Origin: Thalassospira sp. HF15
Lineage (GTDB): Bacteria; Pseudomonadota; Alphaproteobacteria; Rhodospirillales; Thalassospiraceae
Assembly: GCF_011806525.1 (NCBI RefSeq)
Contig: NZ_JAAVKI010000002.1
Coordinates: 62,001 to 126,000 of the forward strand
Length of the DNA stretch: 64,000 nucleotides
Direction of reading: 5' to 3'
Part shown: piece after piece, positions 57,446-64,000 of the stretch
Layout of the letters: the number at the start of each line of letters is the position of its first letter
How positions within the stretch are numbered: position 1 is the first letter of the stretch
Made by a program: the position numbers and the translations under genes
Notes under the pieces: generated by a model
What the model saw: the letters and a program-made list of their open reading frames with translations, nothing else
Database searches by the model: none
Told to the model about the DNA's origin: nothing

Positions 57446-58618
57446 TTACTTGCAAAGGGCTGCTGCGGCTGCATCAATGGCAACCAGCGCTTCGTCAACA
57501 TGGGCTTTGGTGATGTTCAGTGGCGGTATGATACGCACCACATTGTCGCCGGCCGGCACCGTCAAAAGATTGTGCTCACGCAGCTTGGCAACAACATCAA
57601 CATTGGCCGGTTTGGTTTTCATCCCCAACAGCAGGCCCATGCCACGTACTTCTTCGATAAAGCCCGGGTGCTTGCGTTCAATCACCTCAAGGCCATCCTG
57701 GATCAGGCGGCTCATTTCCAGAACATGATCCATGAAACCGGGTTTCAGGACCTCGTCCAGCACCGCATTGGCCGCCGCTGTCGCCAGCTGGTTACCGCCA
57801 AATGTCGTGCCATGCATGCCCGGCGTAAAGGCAGCTGCTGCCTTTTCATTGGCCAGCAACGCCCCGATCGGGAAGCCCCCGCCAAGCCCCTTGGCCGAGG
57901 AAATGATATCAGGCTCCATATCCGACCACTGATAGGCAAACAGCTTGCCTGTCCGGCCAATGCCCGTCTGGACCTCGTCGAACATCACCAGCATGCCGAA
58001 TTCATCGGCCGCCTTGCGCACCCCTTCAAGATACCCTTCCGGCGGACGGCAAATGCCACCTTCCCCCTGAATCGGCTCAAGGATGATCCCGCCGGTATTG
58101 GGCGTGATCGCATTGCGCAATTCATTAAGGTTGCCAAACGCCACCCGGTCAAAGCCATCAGGCATCGGACCGAAACCTTCGCGGTATTTCTCGCTATAGC
58201 CTGCGGTCAGGGTGCCAAGCGTTCTGCCATGAAACGCATTGGTCGCCACCAGAATACGGTTCTTTTCCGGATTGCCCGACACATGCTGATAACGCCGCAG
58301 CATCTTGATGCCGGCCTCATTGGCCTCGGCACCCGAGTTACAGAAAAACACCGCATCGGCAAAGCTGTTGGCAACCAGCCGCTTGGCCAGCTTTTCCTGA
58401 CCGGGCATCTGATACAGGTTCGACGTATGCCAAAGCTTGCCAACCTGCTCGGTCAGTTTTTCAACCAGATGCGGGTGCGAATGCCCCAGCGTATTGACGG
58501 CAATGCCCGACCCGAAATCAAGGAATCGTCGGCCGTCCTGCGCATAGAGATAAGGTCCTTCACCTTTCTCAAAGGCCAGATCGGCCCGCGCGTAGGTCGG
58601 CATGACGGGAGTAATCAC
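57446..58618 (-). CDS. argD: acetylornithine aminotransferase
   Basis: Pyridoxal-phosphate transaminase of arginine (and possibly lysine) synthesis. 390 residues with FCNSGAEANEAGIKM near 100, MFDEVQTGIGRTGKLFAY near 220, the cofactor Lys in SAKGLGGGFPIGA near 247 and MHGTTFGGNQL near 275. GTG start at 58618 behind AAGGA at good distance; an ATG five codons on is possible. First gene of argD-argF. Confidence 0.97.
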   Translation of the reverse strand: MITPVMPTYARADLAFEKGEGPYLYAQDGRRFLDFGSGIAVNTLGHSHPHLVEKLTEQVGKLWHTSNLYQMPGQEKLAKRLVANSFADAVFFCNSGAEANEAGIKMLRRYQHVSGNPEKNRILVATNAFHGRTLGTLTAGYSEKYREGFGPMPDGFDRVAFGNLNELRNAITPNTGGIILEPIQGEGGICRPPEGYLEGVRKAADEFGMLVMFDEVQTGIGRTGKLFAYQWSDMEPDIISSAKGLGGGFPIGALLANEKAAAAFTPGMHGTTFGGNQLATAAANAVLDEVLKPGFMDHVLEMSRLIQDGLEVIERKHPGFIEEVRGMGLLLGMKTKPANVDVVAKLREHNLLTVPAGDNVVRIIPPLNITKAHVDEALVAIDAAAAALCK

Positions 58619-58774
58619 TTCTTTATTCCTTATTTCGGGTAAAAATCAAATTCCTGACCAATTGGTCAGGGTCCAGCAGAATACCGGGAAGCCGAGGAGT
58701 ATCAAGAGATTCATACCCCCTGTCAACGCCGCAAAAGCACGTACGTTCCGGATTCTAAAATGGTCATCAAAATG

Positions 58775-58812
58775 AAAAAGGACGGCATCCATATCAGGAT
58801 ACCGTCCTTTTT
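58775..58812. terminator. bidirectional-looking terminator below the ABC-2 permease gene
   Basis: A 16-bp stem AAAAAGGACGGCATCC/GGATACCGTCCTTTTT with one mismatch and T-runs on both strands, 23 bp after the permease stop. Confidence 0.85.
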
Positions 58813-58834
58813 GGTTTGGCTATCGGGTCCGGGA

Positions 58835-59644
58835 CTATGCCTTAAGCTTGTAACCCGTTTTGATCATGCGATAGCACAGCAGCCAAAGTGCTGCATTGAC
58901 CGCCGCAAGGACGACGACCCCGGTCATGATCGTGCCATCCGAAATCCCGGTAAAGCCATAGCGGAACCCGTCAATCATGTAGAAGAACGGGTTGAAATGC
59001 ACCAGAACCTGGCCGGCTTCCGGCAGGCTTTCCGCACTGTAAAACGTGCCTGACAGGAAGGATAACGGGGTGACGACAAAGTTGGTCACAACCGCGATAT
59101 GGTCAAACTTCTCCGCCCAGACGCCACCAGCAATCCCCAAAAGGGCCAGCATCAGCGATGCCGAAATGCCGAAATACAGGATCGCCCAGATATTATGGAT
59201 GCCGACCTCGACAAAGAAGGACATGAAAACGGCGGTCACCAGACCAACCATCATTCCGCGCGTCACCGCGCCAAAGGCAAAACCGGCAACCATTTCACCA
59301 GCCGACAGTGGCGGCATCAAAACATCGACAATATTGCCCTGTACCTTGGCAATCGTGATCGAGCTTGATGAGTTGGCAAACGCGTTTTGCACCATGGTCA
59401 TCATCACAAGACCCGGTGCAAGGAAGGTGGCAAACGAAATGCCGTTAACCGTTTCAACCGCACGCCCAAGGGCGAGTAAGAAAACAGCCAGAAACAGCAG
59501 GCTGGTGACAACGGGTGCTGCAACGGTTTGCAGATACACATTCAGGAACCGACGGACTTCTTTGGCATAAAGTGTCCAAAGTCCAAGCCAGTTCACAGCC
59601 CCCATATGACGCGGGGCAAGAGCACGTTGCTCTGACTCGTTCAT
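58835..59644 (-). CDS. ABC-2 type transporter permease
   Basis: 269 residues from MNESEQRALAP, behind GAAGGAAATTCC; upstream reading is not supported. Six helices over about 35-265, with the family sequence FLAPGLVMMTMVQNAFANSS near 90 and FVVTPLSFLSGTFYSAESLP near 195, as in NodJ/drug-exporter permeases. The matching ATPase gene is not in this window, so its partner must be elsewhere. Substrate unknown. Confidence 0.9.
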   Translation of the reverse strand: MNESEQRALAPRHMGAVNWLGLWTLYAKEVRRFLNVYLQTVAAPVVTSLLFLAVFLLALGRAVETVNGISFATFLAPGLVMMTMVQNAFANSSSSITIAKVQGNIVDVLMPPLSAGEMVAGFAFGAVTRGMMVGLVTAVFMSFFVEVGIHNIWAILYFGISASLMLALLGIAGGVWAEKFDHIAVVTNFVVTPLSFLSGTFYSAESLPEAGQVLVHFNPFFYMIDGFRYGFTGISDGTIMTGVVVLAAVNAALWLLCYRMIKTGYKLKA

Positions 59645-59738
59645 GGAATTTCCTTCGGAAAAATGCAGACAATTGCGCGTAAAATAGGGAGAGTAGGGGC
59701 ATCCTTGCAAGGGTGCGTATTCATTCATCACGGCTGAT

Positions 59739-60452
59739 ATGATCGATAAACAGCGTCAAAGCCCGGAAACAGTAGCATCTGGCGCGCAAAAAAAGCCCGG
59801 CGGCAATGCCCGTTTTGCCAGTGCCAAGGCCCAAAACGGCAAAAACGCCAAAACCCCGCGCGAACCCAAACGCCCGCGCAAGGTCACCCGTGACTATCTG
59901 ATGAATTATGCCACCTGGTATCTTGAACGCTTTGCCGCCTCACGCGCCCGGCTAGAAAAACTGATGCGCGGCAAAATCCGCCTGTCTGTTGCCGAATATG
60001 GCACCGACCCGGACGAAGCTGTCGAATGGATGAATTCGGTTCTGTCTGCCTGCGAAAAGGCAGGCTTCATCAATGACGATGCCTATGCCAAGGGACGGGC
60101 GCGATCGTTGCTCCGCCGGGGCAAGGCCCTTCGTGTGATTGCCGCTGATCTGTCATCGCGCGGCATCGCAAGCGACCAGATTGATACCGCACTCAGCGAA
60201 CTTCGCGCCGAGGCCGAAGACGCGGCCTTTGAGGAAGTGCGTGGCACCGATCCCAACATTGCCGCGGCGGCCGCCTATGCGCGGCGTCGCCGTCTTGGCC
60301 CGTGGCGAAGACCCGATATTCGCGAAGAAAAACGCGACAAGGATATGGCTGCCCTCGCCCGCCAGGGCTTTGGCTATGACACCGCAACCCGCATCATCAA
60401 TAGCGAGATCGAGGAACTCGAGGACCTGCTGTCGATGATTGACGGGATTTGA
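59739..60452 (+). CDS. recX: RecX-type regulatory protein
   Basis: 237 residues. After a basic, low-complexity N-terminal 45 residues come the three-helix RecX repeats: LMNYATWYLERFAASRARLE near 60, AGFINDDAYAKGRARSLLRR near 110 and AALARQGFGYDTATRIIN near 200. RecX inhibits RecA filaments. No recA is adjacent. Divergent from the ABC permease. Confidence 0.9.
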   Translation: MIDKQRQSPETVASGAQKKPGGNARFASAKAQNGKNAKTPREPKRPRKVTRDYLMNYATWYLERFAASRARLEKLMRGKIRLSVAEYGTDPDEAVEWMNSVLSACEKAGFINDDAYAKGRARSLLRRGKALRVIAADLSSRGIASDQIDTALSELRAEAEDAAFEEVRGTDPNIAAAAAYARRRRLGPWRRPDIREEKRDKDMAALARQGFGYDTATRIINSEIEELEDLLSMIDGI

Positions 60453-60521
60453 TTGCGCCCCCAAAGCCGGGTATCACTTAAGGCAATGACATCCTGACAC
60501 TTATTGATCGGAGACCCCATC

Positions 60522-60857
60522 ATGATGGTCCGCATCTACCACAATCCGCGCTGCTCGAAATCGCGCCAGACCCTGGCCCTGATCGAAGAACAGGGCATTA
60601 CGCCCGATGTCATCGCCTATCTCGATACCCCGCCGACCCCGCAGGAACTTGGCGAAATTCTCGATATGCTCGGCATGAAACCCGAAGACATCCTGCGCAA
60701 GAAAGAAGCCCGCGAAGAAGGCATTGCCGATCTGCGCGGTGATGAACTGATCGAATCCCTGTGCGCCCATCCGCGCGCGCTTGAACGCCCGATTGTGGTC
60801 AATGGCAACAAGGCTGTTCTCGGTCGTCCACCGGAAAACGTTCTGGAAATTTTGTAA
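60522..60857 (+). CDS. ArsC/Spx family arsenate-reductase-like protein
   Basis: 111 residues with the thioredoxin-fold N-terminus VRIYHNPRCSKSRQTLALIE; Cys in PRCSKS is the reactive residue of the ArsC family. LDTPPTPQELGEILDMLGM and RPIVVNGNKAVLGRPPENV complete the profile. Start at MMVRIYHN behind GGAGACCCC. No other ars genes are close, so arsenate reduction is not certain. Confidence 0.9.
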   Translation: MMVRIYHNPRCSKSRQTLALIEEQGITPDVIAYLDTPPTPQELGEILDMLGMKPEDILRKKEAREEGIADLRGDELIESLCAHPRALERPIVVNGNKAVLGRPPENVLEIL

Positions 60858-61284
60858 CGCTGAGGCTTGGAGTGCCGCCGACATTTGGCGGAAGGTGGGG
60901 CGGCCCCACCTTCCAAGACTTTTAGAAGTTAAACGTCAACTGGCGAGGCCAGCGACGCGTATGTGCGCAAACATACTCGCGATGTCCGAAACGGAAACGC
61001 TCATAGGCTCGCACGAAAACACGGCTTTCTTGCATCAACAAATTCCTTATTGACGGAATTGAATTGAAATCGGCAAGAAAAAGTGCATAATTAATGGGCA
61101 CTTAAGGCATGCACAATGCTTGCCGAAGGCTTGATACGGTATCCAATCTTGGGCTTCTGAACCAAAATGGATGCTAATGTTGAGCTTTTAAAACCAAAGG
61201 CATAACGGTCCTTGCCGACCTCCATATGTTAGCGGTTCAAGCGCCACGGAACGGCCGCCAAGCAGATTCCGTGGCGCAAATTCT
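60858..61284. other. 427-bp gap with hairpins, no gene seen
   Basis: Contains GGAAGGTGGGG-CGG-CCCCACCTTCC (60890-60914), probably ending the ArsC-like transcript, the small inverted repeat AAGTGC...GCACTT near 61080-61102, and GCGCCACGGAA...TTCCGTGGCGC (61241-61277) at the end of the next minus-strand gene. The sequence is AT-richer than the surroundings in its second half. I found no tRNA or attachment site. Confidence 0.5.
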
Positions 61285-61980
61285 CTAATCAAAACCATTA
61301 CTTTTTGCTCTTTTGGCAGTTAGGTACTGAACCAACTTCCAAATTGCGTCTTTGACATCAGCGTCCAAGTCATCTTCAGTCATTAGATCAACCAACTGAT
61401 GTTCCAACGGCTTTGCTGGAGCAGGAGGTTGAATTGGCAACTCGTTCTCTGCTTTTAGATCGTTGCCATTGTTCTTTTTTCTCTGTTTGGAACTTTTTCT
61501 AGAAGACGACGAAGACGCAATTGGTTTGCGTGCCTTCAAATGCGAAGATAGCGGAACCTCCGCAAAGTTTGCTGCAGAGATGAAAAATGCAGCTGACTTA
61601 TCTACTGTAGAGCCTTTAACGTCATATACTTCACGTAGGTGCTCATCGAACTGGCCGGCAGTGGCAGTTTCTAGATCAATTGAACTATCCCACAGCGATG
61701 AATAGCCAACTCGTAGAATATCCCTCAGTATTTGCTTTCGATCCTCGTCAGAGGCATTGACGAACTCGACAAATTGTTTTGAAGGGATTCCGTTTTCGTC
61801 GATCAAGTCCAACGATTTCAGCGCAGATATTGTGCTATAAATAACGCTTCCGGATGCGGCTCCGAAAACAGTCTTGTCTATCCTATTGGGAACACCATCT
61901 TCTCGCAACTTATTGGAAAAGTTGACGAAAGAAGAAAATGTGGCATACGGAGCAGACTTTGACACCTGAGAATCGCCCAT
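61285..61980 (-). CDS. DUF5343-like hypothetical protein, AT-rich
   Basis: 231 residues. The first half (APYATFSSFVNFSNKL, GAASGSVIYSTISALKSLDL, then ENGIPSKQFVEFV) resembles the DUF5343-type helical domain; then comes a Ser-Arg-Lys-rich low-complexity linker (residues about 155-172) and an acidic helical C-terminus. Codon use and composition differ from the neighbours. Related proteins are often in accessory regions, sometimes near defence genes, but no such genes are visible here. Function unknown. Confidence 0.6.
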   Translation of the reverse strand: MGDSQVSKSAPYATFSSFVNFSNKLREDGVPNRIDKTVFGAASGSVIYSTISALKSLDLIDENGIPSKQFVEFVNASDEDRKQILRDILRVGYSSLWDSSIDLETATAGQFDEHLREVYDVKGSTVDKSAAFFISAANFAEVPLSSHLKARKPIASSSSSRKSSKQRKKNNGNDLKAENELPIQPPAPAKPLEHQLVDLMTEDDLDADVKDAIWKLVQYLTAKRAKSNGFD

Positions 61981-62217
61981 AAATCACCATGATTGTTTTA
62001 TGTGTGGCTCTGTCCTAAATACCAAATCGCCACACACAAATCAAATTGATTCGAAATTCGGCGAAATATCTTTTGCTTTCTCTGAAAAGTATTATGCCGA
62101 AATAAGTTTTGTGCCGCATCGGCACGGGCGTTTTTCATAATTAACAAAGGTAGAACGCCTCCAGACGTATTATGCCTTGCGCAGAAAAATACGCATGCAC
62201 CTGTGGGGAGGTTGTTG

Positions 62218-62586
62218 ATGATTGCTGCTTTTGCCCTGATTCTTGTTTGCCAGCTCTTTGGCGAAGTGGTTTCGGAACTGTTTGATCTGCCGGTACCCGG
62301 TCCGGTGATTGGACTGGTCTTGCTGTTTATCGGTCTTCTGATCAAACGCAAACCACCCAAGGTGCTGACCGATGCGGCCGATAATCTGCTGATCCATTTC
62401 TCGTTGCTGTTTGTCCCCGCCGGGGTCGGGGTCGTGACCCAGATGGATCGCCTCAAGGGTGATTGGCTGCCGATTACGGCCGCACTTGTCATCTCCACCC
62501 TGTTGACCATGGTTCTGACCGCGTTCTTGATGTCCAAACTGCTGCCCAAAGCCAAACCGGGCGAACGTCTGGAGGATGGGCAATGA
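62218..62586 (+). CDS. CidA/LrgA family holin-like membrane protein
   Basis: 122 residues, four helices. The start is the ATG at 62218 behind GGGGAGG; the family signature VPGPVIGLVLLFIGLLIKR near 22 and FVPAGVGVVTQMDRL near 62 are seen. Overlaps the LrgB-type gene by four bases. The pair is implicated in murein hydrolase control or small-metabolite efflux (pyruvate in Bacillus). Confidence 0.93.
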   Translation: MIAAFALILVCQLFGEVVSELFDLPVPGPVIGLVLLFIGLLIKRKPPKVLTDAADNLLIHFSLLFVPAGVGVVTQMDRLKGDWLPITAALVISTLLTMVLTAFLMSKLLPKAKPGERLEDGQ

Positions 62587-63308
62587 ACGAAACCGATATC
62601 ACCCAGCTTTGGGTTTACCTGTCGGCCAAACCCCTCACAGGTCTCACCATTACCCTTGTCGCCTATGCCATCGGTTTCTGGCTGTATCAGAAAAGCGACC
62701 GCAACCCGATCTGCAATCCGGTGGTCATCGCCATTGCCCTGATTGCGATGCTGCTTAAAGTGACCGGTACACCCTATGCGACCTATTTCGAAGGGGCGCA
62801 GTTCGTCCACTTCCTGTTAGGTCCGGCAACCGTGGCACTGGCCGTGCCGCTATTTCGCCAGACCGAAACGCTTAAACGTGCGCTTCCCGTCATTGCCTTT
62901 GGGGTTCTGTTCGGGTCACTGGTCGCAAGTGCCAGCACCGTGATCCTTGCCTGGGCATTGGGGGCAAGTCCTGAAACGCTGGCATCTTTGGCCCCGAAAT
63001 CGGTCACCACCCCGGTCGCCATGGGGATCGCCGAAAACATTGGTGGTGTCCCGGCCCTGACCGCTGTTTGCGTGATCGCCACCGGCATTGTCGGCGCGAC
63101 CCTTGGTCCGATGGTGATGAATATGGCACGTCTTAAGGACTGGCGCGCACGCGGTTTCGCCATGGGTGTGGCATCGCATGGCATCGGAACGGCGCGCGCC
63201 TTTCAGGTCAATGAAACGGCTGGCGCCTTTTCGGGCCTTGCCATGGGCCTCAATACACTGGCCACCGCGCTGACCATTCCGTTTCTCTGGCACTGGATAT
63301 TCGGATAA
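62583..63308 (+). CDS. LrgB/CidB family membrane protein
   Basis: 241 residues, about seven helices, with the family segments NPICNPVVIAI near 41, YFEGAQFVHFLLGPATVALA near 68, and PKSVTTPVAMGIAENIGGVP near 138 and GVASHGIGTARAFQ near 197. Starts inside the CidA stop (ATGA), so both subunits are made together. Confidence 0.95.
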   Translation: MNETDITQLWVYLSAKPLTGLTITLVAYAIGFWLYQKSDRNPICNPVVIAIALIAMLLKVTGTPYATYFEGAQFVHFLLGPATVALAVPLFRQTETLKRALPVIAFGVLFGSLVASASTVILAWALGASPETLASLAPKSVTTPVAMGIAENIGGVPALTAVCVIATGIVGATLGPMVMNMARLKDWRARGFAMGVASHGIGTARAFQVNETAGAFSGLAMGLNTLATALTIPFLWHWIFG

Positions 63309-63407
63309 ATCACCATCATCCTTGAAAGACTTCTTTAAAACCGGAATGCTTGCAACTGGCCAACTTTAAGAACCGCAACAACCGACACATGACGCAAGGA
63401 AACGGAC

Positions 63408-64000
63408 ATGAACATCAAGGTGTTTGGCGAACGCAACACCGGCACCAACGCCCTGATTTCGGTTATTCGCGGTAATTCCGGCTCTATCGTTTATCCAAGC
63501 GTTCTGGCCGAAATTTCCCCGGACGCGCGCAAGAACCTTGCGATAATGATGAAACTGGGCATTTCAAAAAAGGGGTCCGAACAGTTGATCGACGCGGCCT
63601 TCAAAGGCCGCCCGATTCTCGAGCAATGGAAACACGCTGCAACCTACTTTGACACAAGCACCATCACCGCTGATGCCCATTTCGTGTTCACGACGCGCCA
63701 CCCGCTTTCATGGCTGATCGGCCTGTTCCAGAAGCCCTATCACATCCTGACACCCAAACCGGACAACCTGGTCGCTTTCGCCAAAATGGACTGGCAAACG
63801 GTGATTCGCGACAACCTAAACGGCAAAACCTTCAAGCCGCTTGATCTTTATGTCGAAAAACTCCGGTCTTACCAAGATCTGATGGGAAAGCTCGACGCAC
63901 AAGGTATCGGCTATACGATCATCAAGTTCGAGGATTTTGTCACCGATCAGGAAGGTGTTTTCGAGCGACTGCGTCCGCACCTGAAAAATCCAGCCAAGAA
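63408..64000 (+). CDS. sulfotransferase-like protein (partial)
   Basis: The first 197 residues of an unfinished gene starting at ATG 63408 behind AAGGAAACGGAC. VFGERNTGTNALI at the N-terminus looks like the PAPS phosphosulfate-binding loop and VFTTRHPLSWLIGLFQKPYH near residue 98 like the 3'-phosphate-binding region of sulfotransferases; YTIIKFEDFVTDQ near 178 matches the conserved later strand. The substrate is unknown and the end lies beyond the window. Confidence 0.75.
   Translation, partial: MNIKVFGERNTGTNALISVIRGNSGSIVYPSVLAEISPDARKNLAIMMKLGISKKGSEQLIDAAFKGRPILEQWKHAATYFDTSTITADAHFVFTTRHPLSWLIGLFQKPYHILTPKPDNLVAFAKMDWQTVIRDNLNGKTFKPLDLYVEKLRSYQDLMGKLDAQGIGYTIIKFEDFVTDQEGVFERLRPHLKNPAK

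Noticed and set aside
57356-58642. A 428-codon open frame on the plus strand opposite argD
   Set aside because: argD shows all catalytic motifs on the minus strand; the opposite frame is basic, Cys/His-rich and featureless.
60858-62217. A tRNA or attachment site marking the edge of an island around the AT-rich gene
   Set aside because: No cloverleaf, integrase gene or flanking direct repeat was found.

Overview
The window reads as chromosomal DNA of an alphaproteobacterium, most likely of the Rhodospirillales and close to Thalassospira. This rests on gene content and order (ahcY next to PTS, HprK, RapZ and ChvG/ChvI; a DivL-like protein nearby; several TRAP transporters) and is an inference, not a database result. 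Nearly all of it is dense, ordinary coding sequence with short intergenic gaps. There is no phage, CRISPR array, rRNA or tRNA that I can see. Two genes (34.6-35.3 kb and 61.3-62.0 kb) are visibly AT-richer and look acquired, and two small palindromic elements (41.3 kb and 52.0 kb) look like non-autonomous mobile repeats.

Layout. 1-5.9 kb (minus): a TRAP transporter operon (SBP, small and large permease) with a catabolic-type shikimate/quinate dehydrogenase, a GntR regulator and a 3-dehydroshikimate dehydratase, which together suggest uptake of quinate/shikimate-like compounds and conversion towards protocatechuate. 6.3-8.4 kb: a CRP-like regulator overlapping a membrane adenylate cyclase. 8.5-13.1 kb: FliW, a DUF4139 protein, two small unknowns and a 2-hydroxyacid dehydrogenase. 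13.2-15.8 kb: a DivL-like pseudo-histidine kinase. 16.0-18.8 kb: an HD phosphohydrolase, a nucleotidyltransferase and a CHMI-like isomerase. 18.9-27.0 kb (minus): chvI-chvG-hprK-rapZ-EIIA-HPr-EI-ahcY, the alphaproteobacterial regulatory PTS cluster. 27.3-34.4 kb (plus): a DctB/DctD two-component pair followed by a TAXI-type TRAP transporter with a readable sigma-54 promoter and two upstream activator sites.

34.6-45.6 kb: an orphan membrane protein, MFS transporter, small protein, LysR, GNAT, fmt, a DUF429 protein, def, rmuC and acetyl-CoA synthetase. 45.8-55.2 kb: a tartrate/D-malate-type dehydrogenase, a chemoreceptor, a SulP transporter with a tandem universal stress protein, an alpha/beta hydrolase, a membrane AraC regulator and a lipoprotein. 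55.4-64 kb: Hsp33, argF, argD, an ABC-2 permease, RecX, an ArsC-like protein, a foreign-looking gene, a CidA/LrgB pair and the start of a sulfotransferase-like gene.

The points most worth a second look are the DivL-like protein with Arg at the phospho-acceptor position, the dctB gene that appears to start at ATT behind a perfect Shine-Dalgarno, the complete sigma-54/UAS architecture in front of the TAXI-TRAP genes, the 20-bp palindrome sitting inside the ahcY promoter, and the 270-bp inverted-repeat element near 52 kb.
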